A DNA stretch of 28,580 nucleotides from CAZHGD01 sp964531735 (GTDB lineage Bacteria > Armatimonadota > UBA10988), in assembly GCA_964531735.1 (NCBI GenBank), contig CAZHGD010000093.1:1-28580 (forward strand), given 5' to 3'. The first letter of the stretch is position 1; the number at the start of each line of letters is the position of its first letter. Below, one piece after another: positions 21,756 to 28,580 of this stretch. A model generated the notes under the pieces. That model did no database searches. It saw nothing but the letters and a program-made list of their open reading frames with translations, and was not told the origin of the DNA. Both the position numbers and the translations under genes were made by a program.

Positions 21756-23876
21756 ATGTCGGTTCTGGTCCCGGCCGCGGCGACGGTCGCGGCGGACGAT
21801 CTGCTGGCGCTGCTGGCGCCGTTGCGCGCGCGCATCTACGCCGGTGACGACACCCATGGCTTCGTCGAGCGAGAGCAGGTCATCGACCGCCTGGCCGCCG
21901 AGGTCGAGCAGATGCCGCTCGAGTCGCGCCATGCCACCATCCTGGAGACCATCCTCGCCGAGGTGTCGACGCCTATCGAGCCGGAGGACGCGTTGCTCGG
22001 CCGCGCGGTCGAAGGTCGGCTGCCCGACGGCCTGCCGTACCGCGTGCATCTGCCCGGGTTCAACTCGGCCGGGCACCTCACGCCCGACTACCCGGCCCTC
22101 CTGACCAAGGGCCTCGACCAGATCGCCGCCGAGGCCCGTGCCACCGCCGCCCGACTGGGCACCGACCAGGCCCGCTGGTTCGCTGCCAGCGCCACTCGCT
22201 GCTGCCGCGCCGTCGTGGGCTTTGCCCGGCGCTATGCCGACGCGGCCGACCGGGCGGCGGACACCAGCGCTCCGGCCCGCGCGGCCCGTCTGCGCCAGGT
22301 GGCCGAGGCCCTCCGCGTATCTCCCGCCGGTCCGGCCACCACCTTTGTCGGCGCGCTCCAGGCCATCTGGCTGGTCCACTTCGTGATGAGCTGCTATGTC
22401 GGCTCGCGCGACTTTGCCTTCGGGCGGCTCGACCAGACCCTCTGGCCGCTCTACCAGCAGGACCTGGCCGATGGCAGCCTGACGCGCGAGACGGCGCTGG
22501 CCTGGCTGGCGCACTTCGTGATCAAGACCAAGGAGATCACCGGTACCGCCACCGACAACCACCGGCCCAAGCCGATCCCCTCGCAGGCGTCGAACCAGTA
22601 CGTCATCGTCGGCGGGCTGACGCCCGCCGGCCAGGACGCCGGCAACGACCTGAGCGCCCTGGTGCTGGAGGCCGTCGCCCTCGCGCAAGTGCCGCAGCCG
22701 TGCGTCAACGTCCGGCTCAGCCCGGTCACCTCGCCCAAGCTCAAGCGTGCCGTGGCCCAGGCTTTGCCCACCTGTGCGCCGCAGGTGCAGTTCTGGAACG
22801 ACGCGCGCATCATCCCGGCGCTGGGGGCGTTCGGCTGGTCGCCCGCCGAGGCGCACGACTACGCGCTGACCGCCTGCAACCGCACCAACCTCGCCGGCGT
22901 GTTCGACTTCACGCCGAGTGACGCGTTCCACAACTGCGCCGAGTGGTTGATGGCCGCGCTGGGTGAGCAGCCGAACGCGTTGGCTGACCTGAACGCGATC
23001 GTGGCCGCCTTCGGCCGTGTGGCCGGCGAGCGGCTGGCCGCCGTGGTGACCGAGCGCGCCCGCTGGATGCAGGGCGACCCGCGCGACTTCCACTTCGAGT
23101 CGCTGCTGCTCCAGAACTGCGTGGCCCGCGGCCGCGACCTCAACTGCGGCGGGCTGCGCGAGCGCGCCCAGTACCACTTCTTCGGCGGCATCGCCACGGC
23201 CGCCAATGCGCTGGCCGCCATCGAGCAACTCGTCTACACCGAGCACCGCTTCAGCCTGCCCGAGTACCTGGCCATCGTGGCCGACGACTTCGCCGGACAC
23301 GAGGCCCTGCGGCTGGAGGTGGTGGAGCGCCTGCCGAAGTTCGGCAACGATGTCGAGTCGGTGGACCGGTTGGCCGTGGCCCTCTGCGACCTGGCGCTGG
23401 ATGCGCTCGCGGCGGCACCGAACCCCGACGGCTACCAGTTGCTGCCGTCGATCTACTCGCTGCACTGCCACCTCGGCTGGGGCCGGTCGATGCCGGCCAC
23501 ACCCGACGGCCGCCGCGCGGGCGAGCCCATCAGCGAGAACCAGTCGCCGACGCACGGCACCGACCGCGCGGGCGTCACCGCGCTACTGCGTAGCGTGGCG
23601 CGGCTGCCGTTCCACCGCACGCCGGCCGGCGGCCTGAACGTCAAGCTGGCCGGACCCGTCGACCCGCAGGTGGTGCTGTGCCTGACCGAGAGCTACTTCG
23701 CGCTGGGCGGCCTGCACATCGGCTACACCTTCGTGGACCGCGAGACGCTGGCGGCGGCGCAGGTGCGCCCGGACGAGTACCGCACGCTCTGCGTGCGCGT
23801 GACCGGGTTCAGCGAGTACTTCACCGCCCTGTCGCCTGAAGCGCAGGCGGACGTGATCGCCCGGACGGAGCACTGA
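21756..23876 (+). CDS. Glycyl-radical enzyme (pyruvate formate-lyase family), unknown substrate
   Basis: 706 residues with PFL-like barrel motifs (VGALQAIWLVHFVMSCY, PQPCVNVRLSP, VQFWNDARIIPAL). The thiyl-radical cysteine is probably Cys374 in HDYALTACNRTNLAG. The C-terminal glycyl-radical loop is CVRVTGFSEYF, with Gly684 23 residues from the end, as is usual. In dehydratase and decarboxylase members the cysteine loop reads GCVE, with a Glu two residues after the Cys; here it is C-N-R, more like a lyase or an undescribed class. The tail of the loop has Phe in place of Tyr (RVTGF versus RVxGY). GGAGAGAGG precedes the ATG. No radical-SAM activase is encoded in the window. The enzyme would need anaerobic conditions. 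Substrate not readable; the nearby sugar kinase is only a hint. Confidence 0.85.
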   Translation: MSVLVPAAATVAADDLLALLAPLRARIYAGDDTHGFVEREQVIDRLAAEVEQMPLESRHATILETILAEVSTPIEPEDALLGRAVEGRLPDGLPYRVHLPGFNSAGHLTPDYPALLTKGLDQIAAEARATAARLGTDQARWFAASATRCCRAVVGFARRYADAADRAADTSAPARAARLRQVAEALRVSPAGPATTFVGALQAIWLVHFVMSCYVGSRDFAFGRLDQTLWPLYQQDLADGSLTRETALAWLAHFVIKTKEITGTATDNHRPKPIPSQASNQYVIVGGLTPAGQDAGNDLSALVLEAVALAQVPQPCVNVRLSPVTSPKLKRAVAQALPTCAPQVQFWNDARIIPALGAFGWSPAEAHDYALTACNRTNLAGVFDFTPSDAFHNCAEWLMAALGEQPNALADLNAIVAAFGRVAGERLAAVVTERARWMQGDPRDFHFESLLLQNCVARGRDLNCGGLRERAQYHFFGGIATAANALAAIEQLVYTEHRFSLPEYLAIVADDFAGHEALRLEVVERLPKFGNDVESVDRLAVALCDLALDALAAAPNPDGYQLLPSIYSLHCHLGWGRSMPATPDGRRAGEPISENQSPTHGTDRAGVTALLRSVARLPFHRTPAGGLNVKLAGPVDPQVVLCLTESYFALGGLHIGYTFVDRETLAAAQVRPDEYRTLCVRVTGFSEYFTALSPEAQADVIARTEH

Positions 23877-23893
23877 GCCGCGGTCGGGCTCAG
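23873..23893. terminator. Hairpin spanning both convergent stop codons
   Basis: CTGAGCC (23873-23879) pairs with GGCTCAG (23887-23893). The TGA of the glycyl-radical enzyme and the TGA of the opposing membrane-protein gene both lie in the stem. Short and without a T-run, so it is a weak bidirectional terminator at best. Confidence 0.45.
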
Positions 23894-24411
23894 CGGCGCG
23901 GGTGTAGCGACACCTCGGCGGTGACCACCCGGCCGACCTGGTAGAGGCTTTCGGCCAGCACCTGCCGCGCCTCAGCGTCGGCGGCGCGCTCGATGGCGCC
24001 GAGCAGCTCCGGCACGGCCTCGTCGCCCATGGTCTCGGCGATGCGCCGACTGCTGGCGACCACCGCCGGCCAGTCGCCGCGCGCCGTCGCCTGCCGCAGG
24101 TCACGCAGCGCATCGGGCGCGGCCCGGCGCCGGCGCCGGCGCACCAGGGCACGCAGCCCGCCGAGGACCATGCCGCAGACCACGCAGAACAGCCCACCAG
24201 CGGCGATGGCCAGCATCACGCGCCAGCTCAGCAGCAGGTCGGCGTTCTGCAGATCGAACTGCGTCGGCGGGAAGTAGAGCGCCAGCACCTGGCTGAGGAC
24301 ATCGTCGGGTACCAACAGGCCCACCGGCACCGCCGCCGCCGCCGTGGCCAGCAGGACCAGCAGCAGACGGACCAGCAGCGGCAGTCGGCGGCGCGGGGCG
24401 GTTGGTTCCAC
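23890..24411 (-). CDS. Small two-helix membrane protein of unknown function
   Basis: 173 residues from GTG at 24411, with AGGAA 5 nt upstream and only 10 bp after the FGGY kinase stop. The frame is open upstream inside the kinase gene but has no SD there. Two hydrophobic helices (LVRLLLVLLATAAAAVPVG and MLAIAAGGLFCVVCGMVLGG) are followed by a run of arginines (LVRRRRRRAAP), suggesting both ends are cytoplasmic. The last 65 residues are helical and HEAT-like (GDEAVPELLGAIERAADAEARQVL), similar in style to the HEAT protein that heads the same operon. I do not recognise the family. Confidence 0.7.
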   Translation of the reverse strand: MEPTAPRRRLPLLVRLLLVLLATAAAAVPVGLLVPDDVLSQVLALYFPPTQFDLQNADLLLSWRVMLAIAAGGLFCVVCGMVLGGLRALVRRRRRRAAPDALRDLRQATARGDWPAVVASSRRIAETMGDEAVPELLGAIERAADAEARQVLAESLYQVGRVVTAEVSLHPRR

Positions 24412-24421
24412 AGCAGTTCCT

Positions 24422-25963
24422 TCAGCGGCTCGTCGCCGCCGCCAGCGCGTGCATCGGGTCGCGTAGCGGCTCGGCCAGACCCGCATACTGTGCGAAGCAG
24501 AAGTCGTACACCTCAGCCCGGCTCGGGTCCGGCTGCACTTCGCTGGTCACGTGCACCATCTGCTCGGCCGCTGCGACCACCGAGCCGTAGCAGCCGGCGC
24601 CGGCCGCGGCGCAGATGGCCGTGCCGAGGCAGGTGGCGTCCGGCACTTCGGTCAGGTACAGCGGCAGGCCGCAGACATCGGCGTGGATCTGTAGCCAGAG
24701 CGCCGACTTGGAGCCGCCGCCACAGGCATAGAGGCCGGTCGGTTCGAAACCACCGGCGCGCAGGTCGGCCAGAATGTGCCGCGTGCCCAACGCGGTGCCT
24801 TCGTAGATGGCCCGGAACACATGGGCAGCGGTGTGCTTCAGCGACAGGCCGACCAGGCCGCCGCGCAACTGCGGGTCACGCAGCGGCGTGCGATTGCCCT
24901 GGAACCAGTCCAGCAGCACCAGCCCTTCGCAGCCGGCCGGCACCGTCGCCGCCTGCTCGTCCAGCACTTGCCAGACCGACACGCCACGCTCAGCGGCGGC
25001 CTGCTCCGCTGCGGCCCCAAACTGCTCGCGGAACCAGTTGACCACCGCACCGGTAGTGGTCTGGCCACCCTCCAGGATCCAGGTGCCCGGGATCAGCGCG
25101 TCCGGATACGGGCCCCAGACATGGGTGTCGAACAGCCCGCGGTCGCACAGGGCCATGTGGCAGGTCGACGTGCCCATGACCACGGCCATGCGACCCGGCT
25201 GGGTCACCTGGAGGCCGAGCATCGCCGTGTAGGCGTCGATTCCGCCCTGGGCCACCACCACATTGGTGCTCAGGCCCAGCTCGTCGGCTGCGGCGGCGGT
25301 CAACTGACCCACCGGCGCGCCCATGGGCAGGACCTCCGTGGGCCACTTGTCGAGGATGTCCTCCAGATCGACCTGGCGCAGCAGATCGACCGGCCAGCCG
25401 CCGGCGGGCGCCGCGTAGTTCCACTTGCAGGTGACCTGGTTGAGCGCGGCCACCCAGCGACCGGTCAACCGGTGCAGCAGCCAGTCCTGGCACTCAATCA
25501 CCAGGTCGGCCGCGGCCCAGACGTCCGGCTGGTGCTCCTTGAGCCACAGCGCTTTCGGCAGCATCCACTCGGCCGATTCCACGCCGCTCACGTACTTCAG
25601 CCGGGGGTCGCCCGTGGCGGTCACGCGCTGCGCCTGCGAGACGGAACGGACATCCATCCACAGCAAGGCGCGCCGCAACGGCGTGCCGTCGCGCTGGACC
25701 GGCAGCACCGTGCAACTGGTGGAGTCGACACTCAGTGCCGCCACACTGGCGGCCGGCGTGCCCGCCTCGGCCAGGGCGGCGCGAGTGCAGACCACGGCCG
25801 CCTGCCACCAGTCGGCAGCCTCTTGCTCAGCCCAGGAGACACGGTCGTGGTGCGTGGGGTACGCCTGCGAGGCACTGCCCAGTGGGCGCCCGGCGAGGTC
25901 GAAGACCATCACCCGCAGGCTCTGGGTGCCAACGTCGATACCGATGACGGTGCGCTCGGCCAT
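24422..25963 (-). CDS. FGGY-family carbohydrate kinase (ribulokinase-like)
   Basis: 513 residues, normal for the family. The N-terminal phosphate loop is GIDVGTQSLRVMVFDLAG. The substrate-side aspartate is Asp243 in AQGGIDAYTAMLG, acting as catalytic base. GGQTTTGAVVNWF, GNRTPLRDPQLRGGLVGLSL and ACGGGSKSALWLQ complete the second ATPase lobe. It phosphorylates a free sugar or polyol, probably a ketopentose or ketopentitol, in the cytoplasm; ribulokinase, xylulokinase and related types cannot be separated by eye. GGAGGG is 7 nt before the ATG at 25963, so a longer upstream frame is rejected. Middle gene of a HEAT protein-kinase-membrane protein operon, convergent with the glycyl-radical enzyme. 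Together these might process a sugar released by the polysaccharide cluster, but that is inference. Confidence 0.9.
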   Translation of the reverse strand: MAERTVIGIDVGTQSLRVMVFDLAGRPLGSASQAYPTHHDRVSWAEQEAADWWQAAVVCTRAALAEAGTPAASVAALSVDSTSCTVLPVQRDGTPLRRALLWMDVRSVSQAQRVTATGDPRLKYVSGVESAEWMLPKALWLKEHQPDVWAAADLVIECQDWLLHRLTGRWVAALNQVTCKWNYAAPAGGWPVDLLRQVDLEDILDKWPTEVLPMGAPVGQLTAAAADELGLSTNVVVAQGGIDAYTAMLGLQVTQPGRMAVVMGTSTCHMALCDRGLFDTHVWGPYPDALIPGTWILEGGQTTTGAVVNWFREQFGAAAEQAAAERGVSVWQVLDEQAATVPAGCEGLVLLDWFQGNRTPLRDPQLRGGLVGLSLKHTAAHVFRAIYEGTALGTRHILADLRAGGFEPTGLYACGGGSKSALWLQIHADVCGLPLYLTEVPDATCLGTAICAAAGAGCYGSVVAAAEQMVHVTSEVQPDPSRAEVYDFCFAQYAGLAEPLRDPMHALAAATSR

Positions 25964-26012
25964 GCCGCTACCCTCCGTTGGTTGTCGGAGCGCGAAGAGG
26001 TCGGCCGGGCGG

Positions 26013-27716
26013 CTACGAGCCGGGCGTCGGCGCCGCCTCCGGCGTGCTCGGGGCCTTCGGCGCGGTCGAACTGCCGTTGTGCAGCACGCCGACGGTCCGC
26101 GTCGCCAGGGCCTGCTTGGCCACGTTCTTGACGGTCTCGTCACCGTCGTTCTCGGCCAGCTTCGCCAACTCGGTGTAGCCCTCTTCGTTGCGCATTTCGG
26201 CCAGCGTGAGCGCCACGGCCACGCGCACCTTGGCTTGCGGCGTTTGCAGCGCGCTCTTCAGTTCGGCCAACGGTGCGCGCTCCATCTTCGCCAGCGCATG
26301 CCGCGCGTAGCTCGCGGGCAGCGGATCGCCGCTCTGGAGCACCGCAATCAGCGGCGGCACGGCCTTGGCACCGAGCTTCGCCAGGGCCTTCTGCGCTTCG
26401 TAGTTGACGCGCCAGTCGCCGTCGCTGAACGACTGCACCAACGCCGGCACCACCTCGCCGGCGCTGACCGCCGAACCGGAGCCGATCTGGCCGATTGCCT
26501 CGGCCGCGCGCCGGCGCACCTTCGGATCCGCCTCGATGCTCGGCTGCAGCCGCCGCAGCACCGTCGGCAGCGCCCGCGCGTTGCCGATGCGGCCGAGCGC
26601 CAGCACCGCCGCCAACCGCACGCCGACGTCGCCGGCGCCGGCCAGGTTCTCAATCTGCGCCAACTGGCCGCCATCTCGCGGCTGGATGCGCCCGAGCGAA
26701 CCGGCAGCCTGCTCGCGAACGGCCTCAATCGGGTCGGACATGGCGGCGATCAGCCGCGGCACGGCCGCCGGGTCGGCCACCTGGCCGAGCGACACCGCCG
26801 CGCCTTCGCGCAACTCGCGGTCGCGGTCCTCGAGCTTGCGGAGCAGCGGCTCGGTGGCGATCCGCGGGATCGGCTGCTTCAGCTTGCCCACCGCGAACAC
26901 CGCCGCCAGCCGCACCAGGCGGTGCTCGTCATCGAACACCTTGAGCAGCGGCGCCGCGGCGCCGGCATCGCCGATCTCGCCGAGCGCCTCAGCCGAGTGC
27001 CGGCGCGTGAACGGCGACTTGTCGGCCAAGGCACCAATCAGTTGCGGTACCGCCGCCTGCTTCATGACCACCAGCGCGTCGCGGCACGCCATGCGGACGT
27101 CGGCTTCCTTGACGCTCAAGGCACCGATCAGTGCCGGAATCGCGCGCGGCGAGCGCAACTGGCCCAGCGCATTGGCGACGCCGATCTTCTGTGACGGCTT
27201 GCCGTTCTTGACCGTCTCAATCATCTCGGGCACGGCCACGGCGCCAATCTGCGTCAGCGCCTTGGTGGCGTTGCTGCGCACGTCGCGGTCCGGGCTGTTG
27301 AGCGCGCCGTCGATCAACGGTTTGGCCGCCGACTTGCCCATGCGTCCGAGCGCCTCGGCGGCGCAGGCGCGCACCGGCAGTTCGAGGTCGGTCAGGAACT
27401 CCACCATGGCGCCGGCCGCCGCCTCGGCCATGGTCATATGGTGGCCCTCAATCTCGACCGTGGTGTAGTCGTTGGCGAAGACCTGGCTGGTGCGGATCGC
27501 CTGGTACTTGGCGTGGTCGGTGCCGTCTTTGAAGACGCGCGCCATCTTGCGGCTGAGGATGAGGCTCCGCGCCGCCGAGACCGCCTCTTTGGTGGCGGCC
27601 TGATGGGCAATGGTCCGGGCCATCCGGCTGTACATGACCGAGCGGCCGATCACCCAGATCAGCAGCGCGATCACCAGTGCGACGGTGACCTTCGTGGAGA
27701 CGGACCAGTTCTTCAT
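26013..27716 (-). CDS. Membrane-anchored HEAT-repeat protein
   Basis: 567 residues. One N-terminal hydrophobic helix (VTVALVIALLIWVIG, about 10-25) acts as anchor. After a linker of about 80 residues come many HEAT/PBS-lyase-like repeats (about 105-530), each with the pattern VRxxAAxALGxIGDxxAVPxLI. Examples: LPVRACAAEALGRMGKSAAKPLI and RRHSAEALGEIGDAGAAAPLL. The last residues are Ala/Pro/Thr-rich and low in complexity. Such proteins are usually scaffolds for protein interactions rather than enzymes. GAGG stands 6 nt before the ATG at 27716, which begins the anchor; longer starts are rejected because the consensus promoter lies in that stretch. It heads the operon, with 49 bp to the kinase gene. 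Role unknown. Confidence 0.85.
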   Translation of the reverse strand: MKNWSVSTKVTVALVIALLIWVIGRSVMYSRMARTIAHQAATKEAVSAARSLILSRKMARVFKDGTDHAKYQAIRTSQVFANDYTTVEIEGHHMTMAEAAAGAMVEFLTDLELPVRACAAEALGRMGKSAAKPLIDGALNSPDRDVRSNATKALTQIGAVAVPEMIETVKNGKPSQKIGVANALGQLRSPRAIPALIGALSVKEADVRMACRDALVVMKQAAVPQLIGALADKSPFTRRHSAEALGEIGDAGAAAPLLKVFDDEHRLVRLAAVFAVGKLKQPIPRIATEPLLRKLEDRDRELREGAAVSLGQVADPAAVPRLIAAMSDPIEAVREQAAGSLGRIQPRDGGQLAQIENLAGAGDVGVRLAAVLALGRIGNARALPTVLRRLQPSIEADPKVRRRAAEAIGQIGSGSAVSAGEVVPALVQSFSDGDWRVNYEAQKALAKLGAKAVPPLIAVLQSGDPLPASYARHALAKMERAPLAELKSALQTPQAKVRVAVALTLAEMRNEEGYTELAKLAENDGDETVKNVAKQALATRTVGVLHNGSSTAPKAPSTPEAAPTPGS

Positions 27717-27737
27717 CAGGTACCTCGAGGCAGCGCG

Positions 27738-27767
27738 ATTATATGCTGGCCGCAACCGCCGTGTCAA
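27738..27767 (-). promoter_or_regulatory. Consensus sigma-70 promoter of the HEAT-kinase operon
   Basis: On the minus strand, TTGACA (27767-27762), an 18-nt spacer and TATAAT (27743-27738). Both hexamers are perfect. Transcription would begin near 27731, giving a short leader of about 15 nt with GAGG before the start at 27716. Confidence 0.85.
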
Positions 27768-27804
27768 CTCGCCCAGCCGCGCCGAAGCGGCGCGACCCTG
27801 GACC

Positions 27805-27824
27805 AGCGGCCAGACTTGGCCGCT
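27805..27824. repeat. Inverted repeat in the HEAT/histidine-kinase-like divergent region
   Basis: AGCGGCCA-GACT-TGGCCGCT, an 8-bp perfect stem, lies upstream of both divergent promoters. Smaller GC-rich dyads flank it. It may be an operator, or chance in high-GC DNA. Confidence 0.3.
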
Positions 27825-27892
27825 CGCCGCGCACCTCCTCCTCGCTTGGCCGACTTTGTGCCGCGCCGGCCACCAGCCGGCCCGGTTCGCGC

Positions 27893-27898
27893 TACAAT
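27893..27898 (+). promoter_or_regulatory. Likely -10 element for the histidine-kinase-like gene
   Basis: TACAAT, 25 bases before the ATG at 27924, in otherwise GC-rich DNA. No good -35 is visible 16-18 bases upstream, so an activator may be needed. Confidence 0.4.
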
Positions 27899-27923
27899 GC
27901 GGCGTGTCAGCGAGGAACCAGCG

Positions 27924-28556
27924 ATGCCGGACCGTCACCTGGCCCTGACTCTGCGGGCCGCCTGCCATGATCTGCAGAACTACCTGCACGTGCTGGCCAG
28001 CGGCCTGCCCGCTGTGGACAGTGACGATGCCGAGCTACTTGCCGACCTGCGCGAGTCGGTGGCGGCCTGCACCACGGTGACCGAACTGCTGCAAGCCCTG
28101 GCGCGGCAGTTGACCAGCAGTGGCGGCAGCACCGACCTGATCGGCGCCGTCGACCAGGTCCTGGCGATCCTGCCCGGCGAGGTGACCCTGGCCGACGACT
28201 GGCCCGACCGCGTCGTGGTGGCCTTGGCCGAGGACGCGCTGCAACGCGCCGGGTGGCTCCTGCTGGCCGAGCTCACCGGTCCGGCGGTGGGTGCGGACGG
28301 CCGCCTGCACCTCAGCCTGGCGCGCGATGAGAGGATGGTGACGCTGACCGCGACCGTACCCGCGGGCGACCTGCGGCCGCGCTGCGTGCCGCACCTGCTG
28401 GACCCGTTCGCCGATGGCCGCGTGAGTGGTGCCGATGGGCGGCTCGAGCTGGGCGTGGCCCACGGCCTGGTCGCTGCGGCCGGCGGCCGGCTCGAACTCG
28501 ATCCCACCGACCCGGCGCGCTGGCTGCGGGTCATTCTGCCGCTGGCCGGCCCTTGA
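27924..28556 (+). CDS. Short histidine-kinase-like protein with degenerate ATPase half (possible phosphotransferase)
   Basis: 210 residues, no membrane segment. The N-terminus has an H-box-like helix (ACHDLQNYLHVLASGL, His15), followed by a second helix, as in a DHp dimerisation domain. The C-terminal half keeps the F/G2 region of HATPase folds (HLLDPFADGRVSGADGRLELGVAHGLVAAAGGRLELD). The N-box Asn expected in NLLxNA is not seen (GWLLLAEL instead), and there is no clear DxGxG. This pattern, and the size, resemble ChpT-type histidine phosphotransferases, which use a kinase fold without ATP. An alternative is a diverged small kinase. ATG at 27924 with GAGGA 7 nt upstream. It ends 24 bases before the window edge; no partner is visible. 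Confidence 0.7.
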   Translation: MPDRHLALTLRAACHDLQNYLHVLASGLPAVDSDDAELLADLRESVAACTTVTELLQALARQLTSSGGSTDLIGAVDQVLAILPGEVTLADDWPDRVVVALAEDALQRAGWLLLAELTGPAVGADGRLHLSLARDERMVTLTATVPAGDLRPRCVPHLLDPFADGRVSGADGRLELGVAHGLVAAAGGRLELDPTDPARWLRVILPLAGP

Positions 28557-28580
28557 GCGCAGCCGCGCGCGACCGCAACC

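Noticed and set aside
20739..23555. Long minus-strand open frame (about 940 codons)
   Set aside because: It runs antisense to the WD40-caspase and glycyl-radical genes, has no recognisable motif and no start signal.
21756..25963. Bacterial microcompartment locus around the glycyl-radical enzyme
   Set aside because: No shell proteins, aldehyde dehydrogenase or activase are encoded here, and the enzyme lacks an obvious N-terminal encapsulation helix.

Overview
The window is high-GC DNA, about 28.6 kb, with closely packed genes on both strands, no tRNA or rRNA, and no recognisable mobile element or CRISPR. The best lineage clue is three short pseudopilin-like proteins with a prepilin N-terminus (GFTLIELLVVIAIIAIL, then LFPVFAKAREKARQSSC) and a C-terminal H-x8/9-DGH motif. 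Large families of these proteins are typical of Armatimonadota and of Planctomycetota/Lentisphaerota-like bacteria. The FPVFAKAREKARQSSC wording makes me favour Armatimonadota or a neighbouring uncultured phylum. This is inference from protein style only.

Layout. (1) 1-2245: three prepilin-like genes. The first is cut by the window edge and has an abnormal N-terminal region; a strong terminator separates it from the other two. (2) 2361-10391, minus strand: a polysaccharide-utilisation cluster transcribed as heparinase II/III-type lyase, Tat-exported aldo/keto reductase, then a giant secreted clan-A glycosidase. It is followed by a structured leader and the prepilin genes. (3) 10449-12530, minus strand: groES-groEL with a terminator. 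GroEL has Asn where the ATP-hydrolysis aspartate (Asp398 of E. coli) is expected. (4) 12690-12944: a plus-strand promoter, about 190 nt of hairpin-rich DNA with no gene, and a terminator-like hairpin, just before an HNH endonuclease gene.

(5) 13499-21719: the most interesting part. A TIR/NB-ARC-like/TPR protein (a bacterial NLR-like STAND protein) is divergent from two consecutive caspase-family proteases: a caspase-DUF4384 protein and a WD40-repeat-caspase protein. The promoter region between them carries two adjacent perfect 14-bp palindromes. The HNH gene runs tail-to-tail into the NLR gene with overlapping stop codons. This looks like a candidate immune or regulated-death locus, but both caspases have export signals, which does not fit a simple cytoplasmic NLR-to-caspase pathway.

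(6) 21756-28556: a glycyl-radical enzyme of unknown substrate, then a convergent minus-strand operon. That operon has a consensus promoter and encodes a membrane-anchored HEAT-repeat protein, an FGGY sugar kinase and a small two-helix membrane protein. Divergent from it is a short histidine-kinase-like protein with a degenerate ATPase half, possibly a phosphotransferase.

Start codons were chosen by Shine-Dalgarno position and signal-peptide or domain starts. Several differ from the longest open frame. All functional calls rest on reading motifs by eye.
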